64,000 bases of DNA from Planctomycetota bacterium (GTDB lineage Bacteria > Planctomycetota > JAJSAM01 > JAJVHW01): assembly GCA_021776825.1 (NCBI GenBank), contig JAJFFG010000020.1:1-64000 (forward strand), read 5' to 3'. Position 1 is the stretch's first letter; every line of letters begins with the position of its first letter. This document shows positions 8,522 to 17,072 of the stretch, piece after piece. The position numbers and the translations under genes were made by a program. The notes below the pieces were generated by a model. The model worked only from the letters and a program-made list of their open reading frames with translations. It did no database searches and was not told the DNA's origin.

Positions 8522-9822
8522 TCATCCTGCAGAACATCCAGAAGCTCTACGACGGCACCGGTCCCGGCGCTGACGCGATGCACGCGAACGTCGACGTCTT
8601 CCTCGACGGCGGCGTCATCAAAGAGCTGCGCCCGCACGATGCGGAGCTCTCGATCGGCGACGAACACACGGGGATCGACTGCTCGGCCTACACGGTCACG
8701 CCAGGCCTCGTCGACTGCCACGGCCACGTGACCGTGCTCGGGCTCACGAAGTCCGACATGGACACGATGCTCTCGCAGTCCGCGATCCTCTACGTGGAGA
8801 AGATCCTCTACCGCTCGCTCGTCGACGGCGGCGTCACGACGATGCGCGACATCGGCGGCGCGACCGACTTCATGAAGCGCATGGTCAACGACGGCGTGAT
8901 GATCGGGCCGCGACTGAAGATCGCGATCTGCATGCTCTCGACCACCGGCGGCCACGCGGATTTTCGCGGTCCCGACCGCTGCCACGCCGAGCTCTCGAAG
9001 CTCTGGCCCGACTCGCCCGGACGCCCGTCGAGCATCGTCGACGGCCCGTGGGAGGCGCGGAAGCGCGTGCGCGAGATCCGGGCCTGCGGCGCGGACCTCA
9101 TCAAGATCTGCTCCAGCCCGGGCGTGGCCTCGCCCTCGGACCATCTCGAGCACCGCGACTTCAGCGCCGAGGAGGTCGCGGCCATCTGCGACGAGGCCGG
9201 CGCCCGCGGGATGCGGGTTGCGTCGCACGCGCACTCGAAGAGCGGTATCGAGCTCGCGATCCAGAATGGCGTCGCAGACATCCAGCACATCTCCTTCATG
9301 GACGAGCGTCTGGCCGAGATGGCGTACGAGCGCGGCTGCACGGTCACGCCAACCTCGTGGGTGCTGCACGCGCTGCCCAACGCGGAGGGGCTCAGCCCGT
9401 TCGTCATGGAGAAGGTGAAGAAGGTCATGGAGGTGCACGCCGCCGCGGTCGAGCACGCGCGCTCGAACGGACTGAAGATCCTGGCCGGCACCGACCCGGT
9501 GCTGCCGGGCATGCACGGTCGGAACTACATGGAGATCGCGGCGCTCGTGCAGGACGGGCTCAATCCGCTGGAGGCCTGGCACGGGATGACCGGGCTGGCG
9601 GCGGAGGAGATCGGACAGCACGACGCCGGGACGATCGAGCCGGGTCGTCGTGCCGACCTCCTGTTCTGTGATCGCGACGTCCTGGCCGACCCGACCTCGA
9701 TGGACGACGGCGCCATCGTCGAGGTCGTCAAGGACGGCGAGGCGTACCGCGGCACGGTAGCGGGCTTCCCGACACGGTCGTTCCGGAGCACGGTCAGCGA
9801 AGCACTGGGAGTCAACGGATGA
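8518..9822 (+). CDS. Metal-dependent amidohydrolase (imidazolonepropionase/prolidase-like)
   Basis: 434 residues beginning at an ATG that overlaps the previous stop. All metal-ligand positions of the amidohydrolase superfamily are visible: HGH at 68-70, the lysine that becomes carboxylated in LIKIC (Lys196), SHAH (237-239), QHISF (His257) and AGTDP (Asp326), giving a binuclear centre. An N-terminal beta-sandwich and the closing GTIEPGRRADLL strand are present. The family cleaves amide or amidine bonds in cyclic or dipeptide substrates. The substrate here is unknown. Confidence 0.9.
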   Translation: MIILQNIQKLYDGTGPGADAMHANVDVFLDGGVIKELRPHDAELSIGDEHTGIDCSAYTVTPGLVDCHGHVTVLGLTKSDMDTMLSQSAILYVEKILYRSLVDGGVTTMRDIGGATDFMKRMVNDGVMIGPRLKIAICMLSTTGGHADFRGPDRCHAELSKLWPDSPGRPSSIVDGPWEARKRVREIRACGADLIKICSSPGVASPSDHLEHRDFSAEEVAAICDEAGARGMRVASHAHSKSGIELAIQNGVADIQHISFMDERLAEMAYERGCTVTPTSWVLHALPNAEGLSPFVMEKVKKVMEVHAAAVEHARSNGLKILAGTDPVLPGMHGRNYMEIAALVQDGLNPLEAWHGMTGLAAEEIGQHDAGTIEPGRRADLLFCDRDVLADPTSMDDGAIVEVVKDGEAYRGTVAGFPTRSFRSTVSEALGVNG

Positions 9823-10271
9823 CCGAACGGATGAGCGCACGGACGGTCGAACGTCTCTGGGTGCGCGTCTCGAAGGCTCTGCCACCGGAGCCGCATCCGG
9901 TCCTGGAGCTCATCGCCGACGGCGGGACCGAGGGCGACCACACGTTCGGGAAGAAGCGTCACGTCACGCTGATCTTCGCCGACGACTGGGCGCGGACGAT
10001 CGCTGACCTCGGGCAGGACGTCGACCCGTCCGCTCGGCGGGCGAACGTCCTGTTGTCCGGCGGAGACGCGCCGTCGCTGGTCGGTCAGCGCGTCCGGCTG
10101 GGTGCGGCGGAGATCGAGATCCACGGCATCGTGCACCCGTGCGACCTCATGGATGAGATGGCCGACGGGCTGCAGGAAGCCATGCGTCCGGAGGGGCGGG
10201 GCGGCGTCTGGGGACGCGTGCTGACGTCGGGCGCGGTGTGCGTCGGCGACACGCTGGAAGTGCTCGACTGA
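9819..10271 (+). CDS. MOSC-domain protein
   Basis: 150 residues, starting within the stop of the amidohydrolase gene (ATGA). The MOSC pattern is seen as GGTEGDHTFGKKRHVTL, then a cysteine in HPCDLMD (about residue 108) where the family keeps its catalytic or sulfur-carrying Cys, then RGGVWGRVLTSGAVCVGDTL. MOSC domains act in sulfur transfer to the molybdenum cofactor and in reduction of N-hydroxylated compounds. Its coupling to a sugar-nucleotide dehydratase and an amidohydrolase is unusual. Confidence 0.85.
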   Translation: MTERMSARTVERLWVRVSKALPPEPHPVLELIADGGTEGDHTFGKKRHVTLIFADDWARTIADLGQDVDPSARRANVLLSGGDAPSLVGQRVRLGAAEIEIHGIVHPCDLMDEMADGLQEAMRPEGRGGVWGRVLTSGAVCVGDTLEVLD

Positions 10272-10280
10272 CGCCGCCGA

Positions 10281-10313
10281 CGCCTCGTCTGTACGTTTCA
10301 CCAGACAGAGGCG
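10281..10313. terminator. Hairpin after the dehydratase/amidohydrolase/MOSC operon
   Basis: CGCCTCGTCTG (10281-10291) pairs with CAGACAGAGGCG (10302-10313) with one bulged base around a 10-nt loop, 9 bp after the MOSC stop codon. Only a weak T-tract follows (CTTATGT), so it is a probable rather than certain intrinsic terminator. Confidence 0.55.
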
Positions 10314-10328
10314 CTTATGTCGCGGCCT

Positions 10329-10372
10329 CCCGCAGCCGATGCATAGGTGTGCGACGCTCTCCCGGCTGCGGG
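10329..10372. promoter_or_regulatory. 10-bp perfect inverted repeat upstream of the lipoprotein gene
   Basis: CCCGCAGCCG (10329-10338) is matched exactly by CGGCTGCGGG (10363-10372) with a 24-nt loop, ending 25 bp before the GTG start at 10398. It may be a leader hairpin or an operator; function is unknown. Confidence 0.4.
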
Positions 10373-10397
10373 CGCGCCAACATGAGGAGTCGGTTTC

Positions 10398-11210
10398 GTG
10401 AGAGCGCACAACATCTCCAACGCCAACCGCGGACGCGGTGGGCGTACGCCGTTGGCTGCCGCCGCGCTGGGAGGCCTGCTGGCCCTCGCCGCCTGTGCAA
10501 GCCCCCCGCCGAGTTCGGACTACGTCCGCAACGTTCCCGCCCCGTACACATCGCTCGACCGCTCGCCGTCGATTGACGTGGTCGACGGGCGCCTTCCGAT
10601 GGCCCCCCAGCCGCTCCGCGCCATCGCCAACCAGCCGATCCCGAAGCACGTGACGCCCGTCGCCGCGCCGGAAGCTCCGAGCTACGACGGCGCCTCGACG
10701 CGCCCGGCCGTCGCCTTCACGCCGCGCCCGACCGCAGTTGTGGCACCCACGCCGCAGCCCGTCCGCTCCGTGGGCGTTCCGTCCGCCGCCGTCGCCATGG
10801 CGCGCGTCACGAACTTCAACGATCTCCCCGCGCTCGAGCGCCAGGAAGATGCCCTCGCCACGCGCTCCGGCATGCTCAGCACCGAGCGTCGCGCGGCCCT
10901 CCGCGTCGCCGAGTCCCTCGCTCGCTACGACCGTGAAGCGACGAAGAAGAACCGCCACAAGATGGTCGAGGCGATGGAGGAGTACGCCGCCGTCACACAG
11001 GTCGGTGGCCGTCTCCCCGGCTCGCCAACCGTGTCGCAGATGCGCGACATCGAGCGCACAGTGCAGGACCGCGCGGACGTGGTCCGTGAGGAGCGCAAGC
11101 ACCTGACCCGCCTGATCGTGGCCCTCAAGGGCTACCAGCGCTCGGCCAACGACCAGAACCGCCGCTCACTCGACATCGCGATCGAGAAGTACGAGCGCGC
11201 CCACCGTTGA
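10398..11210 (+). CDS. Predicted lipoprotein of unknown function
   Basis: 270 residues. A signal peptide ends in the lipobox LAAC (Cys33), so the protein should be lipid-anchored. It then has a Pro/Ala-rich linker to about residue 130 and a C-terminal helical, charged region (about 140-270, e.g. ALERQEDALATRSGML and IERTVQDRADVVREERKHL) likely to form a coiled-coil or helical bundle. The GTG start at 10398 has GAGGAG 8 bp upstream. It is followed by two strong hairpins and appears to be a single-gene transcript. I do not recognise the family. Confidence 0.75.
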   Translation: MRAHNISNANRGRGGRTPLAAAALGGLLALAACASPPPSSDYVRNVPAPYTSLDRSPSIDVVDGRLPMAPQPLRAIANQPIPKHVTPVAAPEAPSYDGASTRPAVAFTPRPTAVVAPTPQPVRSVGVPSAAVAMARVTNFNDLPALERQEDALATRSGMLSTERRAALRVAESLARYDREATKKNRHKMVEAMEEYAAVTQVGGRLPGSPTVSQMRDIERTVQDRADVVREERKHLTRLIVALKGYQRSANDQNRRSLDIAIEKYERAHR

Positions 11211-11216
11211 TCCGCT

Positions 11217-11240
11217 GACGGAGAGGGGCGCCTCTCCGTC
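11217..11240. terminator. Strong hairpin (10-bp stem, 4-nt loop)
   Basis: GACGGAGAGG (11217-11226) and CCTCTCCGTC (11231-11240) pair perfectly 6 bp after the lipoprotein stop. It can terminate either strand and lies between convergent genes. Confidence 0.7.
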
Positions 11241-11252
11241 GAGCACCTCGCA

Positions 11253-11279
11253 GGGGCGGCCCTCCCCACGGGCCGCCCC
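11253..11279. terminator. Second strong hairpin (10-bp GC stem, 7-nt loop)
   Basis: GGGGCGGCCC (11253-11262) pairs with GGGCCGCCCC (11270-11279), just downstream of the first hairpin. Tandem hairpins at a convergent junction suggest a bidirectional terminator. The remaining bases to 11367 hold no gene. Confidence 0.65.
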
Positions 11280-11367
11280 CCCCCTTGATTCTCAGGGGGG
11301 CCCATGCGTTCCAGAGGGCGCCGTGATTCCCAGAATGGCCCCCCGGTCTCCAGAGCGGGCCAGGCTT

Positions 11368-11406
11368 AGTCGAGCAGGCGACCGCCTCAGTCGAGCAGGC
11401 GACCGC
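11368..11406. repeat. 21-bp tandem duplication across a stop codon
   Basis: AGTCGAGCAGGCGACCGC occurs at 11368-11385 and again at 11389-11406. The second copy is the last codons of the minus-strand TPR lipoprotein gene. The first copy lies after its TGA in the same frame and would encode GGRLLD followed by TAA. Confidence 0.8.
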
Positions 11407-14356
11407 GAAGCTGCACACCGGCCCACGCCGGCACGCGCGGCGGGTTGCTCGGCCAGGGGGAGCTCGCGCGCAGCTTCCGCTTCCTGGCGGCGAGCTGGTG
11501 TGCGAACGACGCGTCGCCGCTCGGGGTCGCACCGAGAACCGAGAGCGCGGCCTGCATCGCATCGGGCGGGAGCGGCAGCGCTGCGGGGACGAGCATGTTC
11601 AGTCGACGCTCGCCCGCGTCAGCGGGGAAGAGGGTCGGGCCGGCGTGGTCCGGCACGAAGTGACCGCTGAACGCCTCGTTCGCTTCGCTTGCGGTGACCA
11701 CGGCACACCGATCCAGCAGCAGGCCGTCCCCGACCGGAACGAGGTCCCAGGGCAGCGGCCCCATCGGCGGCGCCATGCCGATCCCCAACGTGGCTCCCTG
11801 CGGCACGCTCGCGAGCTCGGGGGCGAGGAGTTCGCCCACCGCCTTCGCGGTCACCTCGATGCGCTCGCGCGACGGCTCGACGTGTGCGGCGTCCCAGAGG
11901 TCGCGCAACGGAGTCGAGGGGCCGGCCAGCCGGAACGTGCTCCCGTCGGCTGCCACGGTCATCACCGCGGTGAAGTCGCCGCACGGCTCGACCGCGAGAT
12001 AGACCTGGCCCGGCGCGCAGGCCTTGCGCGTCCGCTCGAGATCCATCTTCCAGCACGTGCGCCGGTGCTCCAGCAACTGGAACGCGAGCCCGTGGTCGTC
12101 CGGGCCGACGTTCAGCAGTCCCCGTCGGGCCGCGAGCCGCCGGAGCTCCGGCTGATCGACGCCGTTCTTCTCGGCGAGCCTGCGTGCGACGTCCGCCGAG
12201 GCGTGGGGGATCGCGAGCAGATCGGCGATGCGCGGATCCTGCGCCTCACTCGGCGGGGACTTGCCGTCGATCCCGGCGAGCAGTCGTGCGCCGCGTTCGG
12301 GATCGCGATCCGAGGCCGCGAGGCGCCGGGCGCGAGAGAGAAACGGCTCTGCCGGGGCGGCGCCCGCGATCACTGGCGGCACCTCGCCGGCGGCGGCGAG
12401 CTCGAGGTAGACGAGCAAGAGATCGAGACGCCCGTCGGCGTCGTCGGTGAGTGCTCCGCTTGCGAGGCGTCGCTCTCCCCACTCACGCGCCGCGTGGAAC
12501 CACCCGCGCTCGCGCTGAAGTCGCATCAGCCGCGCCTGGATGCGGTCACGCTGCACAGGCGCGTCTCCGCCCGCGAGATGGCCCTCGGCACGAAGGAGGA
12601 TCTCGACGGCACGTCGTCGGTCACCGGCGTGCTCCTCGGCCGCGGCCCAGCGGTCGAGCACGCTCGCAACGCGCCAGCCGAACGCGCCGAACCGGCCACG
12701 CGTCAGATACCGCTCGGCGCCGGCGAACAGCGGTCGGACGTCGGTGATCGGCCGGTCCTCGGCCAGCGCGATCCGCGCCCGCAGTTCGGACAACGCATGC
12801 GCGTTGCCGGTGCCGAGCGCGGCGGTGGCTTGGCGCACAATCGTCTGCGCGCCCTCCGTGTCGCCGGCCTCGAGCAGGACGTCGGCCGCGAGGGCCAGAG
12901 CGCCGGCGGCGTGCTGCCTGCCGCCGATCAGGTCGCGCACGGCCGACTGGGCGCCGGCCGTGTCGCCGGCGCGCAGCTGCGACCGCGCCGCGAGCAGGCG
13001 CGCAATCGTCTGTTCGCGCGTCGCGTCGGGGCCGGTTCCTCGTCGTCCGTGAAGGTCGGCGGCCAGCGAGAAGAACGACCGCGCCTCGACGGGTCGCTCC
13101 GCCTCCAGTGCAGCGGCGCCCGCTGTGGCGGCCAACTCGGCGCGGATGACGAGGTCGCTCCCGGTCGGATCGTCCACGGCGGCGTCGTAGGCCGCGCCCG
13201 CGCTCGTGGCCAATTCGATCGCCTCGGCGAAGCGACCGACGCGCACGAGCGACGCGGCCCGGACACGCGCGAGCGACATGGTCAGTTCGACCGCGTGCGG
13301 CAGCGTGGCGGCCTCGGCCAGCGCGCGTTCGGTCGGCTCCAGCACGTCCTCGTGACGGCCGAGAGCCTGGATCAGCGTCGCGTGGATGCCGAGCGCATCG
13401 ACAAGCTCGCCGCCACCCGCACCGGCCTTCTCCAAGCGTGCGCGGGCGGTGAACGCGAGGCGCTCTGCGCGTTGGAGATCACCGGTCATCTGCACCGTCG
13501 CGGCGCGGTCCAGGTACATCCGCGCGGACGCCACCGGGTCCTTCGACGCGACGTAGGCGTCGGCAGCCGTCGCCCAGAGCACGTTGCCGCGCACTCCGTC
13601 GGGTGAGGCCCGCAGCAGATGCCCGCTCAACGGCTCGAGATAGGCGGCGAGCCCGCCGGGCCACGACAGTTCTGTGAACGCCTTCACCGCAGCCGCGATC
13701 TCGGCCTGCAGTTCGACGCCGATCCCGTCTCCCGGATCGGAGAGCGCGAGGATCGCCACGCGCAGCACCTGCGCACCGGCACCCGCGGGGCTCGACGGTG
13801 GCGGCGAGCCCGCCTCTCCGATCTTCCCGAGGATCAGCCGCAGACCCTCGACTCCGGGCGGCTTCGGCAGAGACTGCGACGTCGTCGCGATGGTCATCTG
13901 CCGAGCGAGTTCGGCCTCGATAGCGATCTGGGTCTCGTCCCACGTCCGCCACGCGGCGACCAGCGGCGCCAGAGCCTGGGCATCGGCGCCTCCGCTGGCG
14001 CCGGCGAGCGCGTCGAGGGCATCGAGCAGCGCCGTGAGCGACGGAAGCCCTGCGCGGCGCTCCAGCAGCACGTCGTGGAGCGCATGGACGCCGACCCGCA
14101 CGCGACTGACGCGTGGCGGCAGTTCCAGCTCGGCGAGTGCGGCCGAGTCGCCGTCCACGGCGGCCGCGAACACGCGCCGGACGATCGCTGCGTCATCGAT
14201 GACCTCGACCGCAGCACCTCCGGCCGCCGCAGCGCCGGTCGACGACGCGGCAGTCCCCGGCTCGACGCCGGGCGAATCGTCGCCACACGCACCGAGGAGC
14301 GCGAACGCGACCGAGGTCGCAACGAAGCCAGAAAGCAGTCGAAGTCGGGTCGTCAT
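11387..14356 (-). CDS. Large TPR-type lipoprotein with a C-terminal CHAT-like region (989 aa)
   Basis: The signal peptide ends in LLGAC (Cys24), giving an outer-face lipoprotein. Residues ~50-750 are almost entirely helical, Ala/Leu/Arg-rich and resemble degenerate TPR arrays (for example ERLAFTARARLEKAG and EARSFFSLAADLHGRRG). The last ~200 residues contain alternating strands and helices with MAPPMGPLPWDLVPVGDGLL, which resembles the 'lPf..L' core of CHAT caspase-like domains, but I cannot see a convincing catalytic His/Cys pair and the domain seems to end early. The lipoprotein and helical-repeat calls are firm; CHAT is tentative. It is divergent from fbp. The last codons are part of a 21-bp tandem duplication. 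Confidence 0.7.
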   Translation of the reverse strand: MTTRLRLLSGFVATSVAFALLGACGDDSPGVEPGTAASSTGAAAAGGAAVEVIDDAAIVRRVFAAAVDGDSAALAELELPPRVSRVRVGVHALHDVLLERRAGLPSLTALLDALDALAGASGGADAQALAPLVAAWRTWDETQIAIEAELARQMTIATTSQSLPKPPGVEGLRLILGKIGEAGSPPPSSPAGAGAQVLRVAILALSDPGDGIGVELQAEIAAAVKAFTELSWPGGLAAYLEPLSGHLLRASPDGVRGNVLWATAADAYVASKDPVASARMYLDRAATVQMTGDLQRAERLAFTARARLEKAGAGGGELVDALGIHATLIQALGRHEDVLEPTERALAEAATLPHAVELTMSLARVRAASLVRVGRFAEAIELATSAGAAYDAAVDDPTGSDLVIRAELAATAGAAALEAERPVEARSFFSLAADLHGRRGTGPDATREQTIARLLAARSQLRAGDTAGAQSAVRDLIGGRQHAAGALALAADVLLEAGDTEGAQTIVRQATAALGTGNAHALSELRARIALAEDRPITDVRPLFAGAERYLTRGRFGAFGWRVASVLDRWAAAEEHAGDRRRAVEILLRAEGHLAGGDAPVQRDRIQARLMRLQRERGWFHAAREWGERRLASGALTDDADGRLDLLLVYLELAAAGEVPPVIAGAAPAEPFLSRARRLAASDRDPERGARLLAGIDGKSPPSEAQDPRIADLLAIPHASADVARRLAEKNGVDQPELRRLAARRGLLNVGPDDHGLAFQLLEHRRTCWKMDLERTRKACAPGQVYLAVEPCGDFTAVMTVAADGSTFRLAGPSTPLRDLWDAAHVEPSRERIEVTAKAVGELLAPELASVPQGATLGIGMAPPMGPLPWDLVPVGDGLLLDRCAVVTASEANEAFSGHFVPDHAGPTLFPADAGERRLNMLVPAALPLPPDAMQAALSVLGATPSGDASFAHQLAARKRKLRASSPWPSNPPRVPAWAGVQLRGRLLD

Positions 14357-14437
14357 CGGGAGAATCGTCCGGGGACTCTACCTCGAAGAAGTAGGTTCGG
14401 GGCGGTCACTGGAAGGGACGAGCACGGGAGGCGCAAC

Positions 14438-15433
14438 GTGAAGGTCGGCATGAGTCTGACGGCGTGGGTTCTACGACAGCAGTCACAGCACCCCGGAGCG
14501 CGCGGCGAGCTGTCGACGCTGCTCCTCCATATCGCCCTCGCGGCCCGGATGGTCGCCCAGCAAGTCGCCGAGGCGCCGTTGCGCGGCCTCATCGGCAAGT
14601 TCGGCAAGCAGAACGTCCAGGGCGAGGAGCAGGCCAAGCTCGACGTCGTCGCCGACGAGGTGTTCCTCGAAGCGATGATGGCGTCGGACGTCGTGTCCGC
14701 CCTCGTCTCCGAGGAGCGCGAGGACCCCGCGTACATGCCCGAGGACTGGGGCCGGGCGCACTACACGGTCTTCTACGATCCGCTCGACGGCAGTTCGAAC
14801 ATCGACGTCAATGTGACGATCGGCTCGATCTTCGGGATCTACCGCCATCGCCCGACCGATCGCGGACGCCTAGAGGATCTCCTGCGTCCGGGCCGCGACC
14901 AGATCGCAGCGGGCTACGTCATGTACGGCTCGTCCACTCTGCTCGTGCTCTGCACCGAGGACTCTGGCGTGCAGGGGTTCACGCTCGCCCCGGGGACCGG
15001 GGAGTTCTTCCTCACGGACGCGGACATGACGATGCCCAAGATGGGCACGTGCTACAGCGTCAACGGCTCACGGACGCCGTTCTGGGATGACACCACGCGG
15101 CGCGTCGTCGAGAGCTTCCGGGACGGCCAGGTGCAGGGCCCCAAGCGCACCGAACGCTACATCGGCTCCCTCATCGCCGACTTCCATCGCACGCTCCTGA
15201 AGGGCGGGATCTTCATGTATCCCGGCGAGGTCCAGAAGCCCGAGGGCAAGCTGCGCCTGCTCTACGAGGCCGCGCCCCTCGCGATGATCGCGGAGCGAGC
15301 GGGCGGCGGGGCGCACGACGGCAAGATGCGCATCCTCGACAAGGTCGGCGAGAAGCTCCACGAGCGCACGCCGCTCTTCATCGGCAGTCGGATCGACGTC
15401 GAGGAGTCCCAGCGCGTCCTCGCCGAGGGGTAG
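14438..15433 (+). CDS. fbp: Class 1 fructose-1,6-bisphosphatase
   Basis: The GTG at 14438, 6 bp after GGGAGG, gives 331 residues, the usual size. The class 1 signatures are intact: the metal-binding glutamates in SEERED (91-96), DPLDGSSNID at 114-123, and the substrate loop MYPGEVQKPEGKLRLLYE followed by MIAERAGGG. It hydrolyses fructose-1,6-bisphosphate to fructose-6-phosphate, the committed step of gluconeogenesis. An ATG 12 bp downstream is an alternative start but is poorly spaced from the ribosome-binding site. It is monocistronic, divergent from the TPR lipoprotein over 81 bp. Confidence 0.95.
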   Translation: MKVGMSLTAWVLRQQSQHPGARGELSTLLLHIALAARMVAQQVAEAPLRGLIGKFGKQNVQGEEQAKLDVVADEVFLEAMMASDVVSALVSEEREDPAYMPEDWGRAHYTVFYDPLDGSSNIDVNVTIGSIFGIYRHRPTDRGRLEDLLRPGRDQIAAGYVMYGSSTLLVLCTEDSGVQGFTLAPGTGEFFLTDADMTMPKMGTCYSVNGSRTPFWDDTTRRVVESFRDGQVQGPKRTERYIGSLIADFHRTLLKGGIFMYPGEVQKPEGKLRLLYEAAPLAMIAERAGGGAHDGKMRILDKVGEKLHERTPLFIGSRIDVEESQRVLAEG

Positions 15434-15506
15434 CCCGGCCTCGGCAGCGATCGGCGTCACGCTGTTCGGGCTCACCACGGCGAGGAGGGAGTCGCCCCGA
15501 GAGGGC

Positions 15507-16235
15507 TCAGTTCCCGGCGGGTCGCATGCTGTTCAGCAACGCGTCGAACGAGGCGGCTGCGCCGTCGAGGACGTCGGCGGGGCCGACGAGCTTCAGGAAG
15601 ATCGTGCCCGCATCGCCCTCGATGACGGCACCGAGCATGCCCCACTTGGCCGCGTTCAGCGCCTCGCCCTTTCCGGGCACCATCTGCGCGCCGAACGTGC
15701 CGGTGACGTGGAGGCGCGTGACCTGCAGGCCGCTGACTTCGCTCTTCGTGACCTTCGCGGCGTCCTTCGAGTTCGAGCCGTCGGCCTGCTTGAACTGACC
15801 GATCCAGCGAGCGATGTTCGCGTCGGTTCCGCCGACGATTCCGCCGAAGACCACGCACTCGACCGGAGTCTTCGTGCCCTCGGTGCCGGGGATCGGGAAC
15901 TGCGCGAGGCGCATGCTGTTCGCGCCGCGAAGCTGCGTCCACCCCTCGGGGACGTCCCAGGAGAACGGAGCGGCGGGCGCAGCGGCACCGGCTCCCGCTC
16001 CCATTCCACCGCCCATGCCGACTCCCATGCCGGCTCCCATCGCACCGCCGGCGGGAGGATGACCGGCAGGCAGGTTCCCGACCGGCGGGTGTCCGGCGGG
16101 CAGCGTCCCGGCACCGCCGCCGGGCGGGGTCGGGACAGGAGCCGGGATCGGTTCCTCGGCGCAGCCGGTCAGGAGCAGTACCCCGAGAGCGAGAGCCGTG
16201 AGGGAGATCGTGAACAGAGGGGTGCGAAGGGTCAT
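15507..16235 (-). CDS. Predicted lipoprotein with Gly/Ala/Met-rich linker
   Basis: 242 residues from the ATG at 16235, which follows AGGAG by 5 bp. Lipobox LTGC places the lipidated Cys at 25. A Pro/Gly/His linker with repeats of LPAGHPP and a GMGVGMGGGMG stretch precedes a folded domain (~95-242) beginning FSWDVPEGWTQ, which reads like a compact beta-rich domain that recurs in lipoproteins of this type; no catalytic motif is seen. It faces the parvulin-like lipoprotein across a region with 20-21 bp tandem repeats. Confidence 0.75.
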   Translation of the reverse strand: MTLRTPLFTISLTALALGVLLLTGCAEEPIPAPVPTPPGGGAGTLPAGHPPVGNLPAGHPPAGGAMGAGMGVGMGGGMGAGAGAAAPAAPFSWDVPEGWTQLRGANSMRLAQFPIPGTEGTKTPVECVVFGGIVGGTDANIARWIGQFKQADGSNSKDAAKVTKSEVSGLQVTRLHVTGTFGAQMVPGKGEALNAAKWGMLGAVIEGDAGTIFLKLVGPADVLDGAAASFDALLNSMRPAGN

Positions 16236-16330
16236 CTCAGCTCCTGATGAACTCAGTTCCTGATGAACGAGGACGGCACCGAAGGTACGCGCTCCCGAGC
16301 GAGGGTGCCACGACACCCCGGCCGTGCCCC

Positions 16331-16433
16331 CGTGCTCGTACCGGGGACTCCGTGCTCGTGCCCGGGCCTGCGTGATCGTGCCCGGGGCCTCCATGCTCGT
16401 GCCCGGGGCCTCCATACTCGTGCCCGGGCGGGG
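16331..16433. repeat. Five imperfect 20-21 bp tandem repeats between divergent lipoprotein genes
   Basis: Units begin at 16331, 16351, 16371, 16392 and 16413, with the shared pattern CRTRMTCGTGCCCGGGGCCT (the first reads CGTGCTCGTACCGGGGACTC). Head-to-tail with no spacers, they lie between divergent starts at 16235 and 16495, so they could hold binding sites on one helical face or simply be slippage products. The remainder of 16236-16494 holds nothing else recognised. Confidence 0.75.
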
Positions 16434-16494
16434 CGTTCTTCCGGCCACTGCTACGATCCTGCGCTCGACCGGAGCGCTCCGGAGGGCCCGAACG

Positions 16495-17052
16495 ATGCTG
16501 CAACCTGCTCCCACACCGACTGCCACATGGACCCCCGCGTTGCGGCAACTCGCGCGCGCCGGCCTCACGGTCGCGCTACTGGCCTCGAGCCTGGCGCTCA
16601 GCACCGGCTGTGCGCACCTCGGACTGTCGCAGAACGAGCCCGACCCGAACGCCACGCGCGGGGGTGCGCGCCCCACCGAGGCACGGCACGTCGTGGTACA
16701 GCACGTCCTGATCGCGTTCGAAAGCGCCGAGATCACGGGCGTGACGCGTTCGCGGGAGAGCGCGCAACAGCTCGCTGAGACCGTCCTCCAGCGTGCCAAG
16801 CGGGGTGAGGACCTCGGCCGACTCGTCCGGCTCTACAGCGACGACCGGGATCGCGACGGCGTGTACGCCATCGCGAACTTCGGGGTCGACGGTGAGGGCA
16901 ACGCGGAGATCGCTCGTCTCGAGCTCGCGCGGGGCTTCGGTCGCGGGCTGACCGACGCGGCCTTCCGGCTGCGCCCGGGTGAGATGACACTGGTCTCCCA
17001 CCACGAGGTGCGCAGCCCGCTTGGCTGGCACATCGTCCGCCGCATGCGTTGA
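16495..17052 (+). CDS. Parvulin-like (PpiC) peptidyl-prolyl isomerase lipoprotein
   Basis: The ATG at 16495 follows GGAGGG by 8 bp and gives 185 residues. A hydrophobic signal ends at STGCAH (Cys39), a lipobox-like site. The mature part carries the parvulin pattern: VVQHVLIAFESAE, a helix with SAQQLAETVLQRAKRGEDL, LYSDDRD, then LTDAAFRLRPGEMTL and SPLGWHIVRRM (the usual 'fGyHii'). It should be an envelope folding helper. The family match is by pattern; catalytic competence is uncertain because the usual aspartate/cysteine residues are not all evident. A paralogue follows 20 bp downstream. Confidence 0.75.
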   Translation: MLQPAPTPTATWTPALRQLARAGLTVALLASSLALSTGCAHLGLSQNEPDPNATRGGARPTEARHVVVQHVLIAFESAEITGVTRSRESAQQLAETVLQRAKRGEDLGRLVRLYSDDRDRDGVYAIANFGVDGEGNAEIARLELARGFGRGLTDAAFRLRPGEMTLVSHHEVRSPLGWHIVRRMR

Positions 17053-17072
17053 CCCCACGAGGAGAGAGCCCG

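Noticed and set aside
13619..14437. 273-residue N-terminal extension of fructose-bisphosphatase
   Set aside because: It is antisense to the TPR lipoprotein gene; the GTG at 14438 has a good ribosome-binding site and gives the normal length.
16331..16433. CRISPR array
   Set aside because: Repeats are 20-21 bp, head-to-tail with no spacers, and no cas gene is present.
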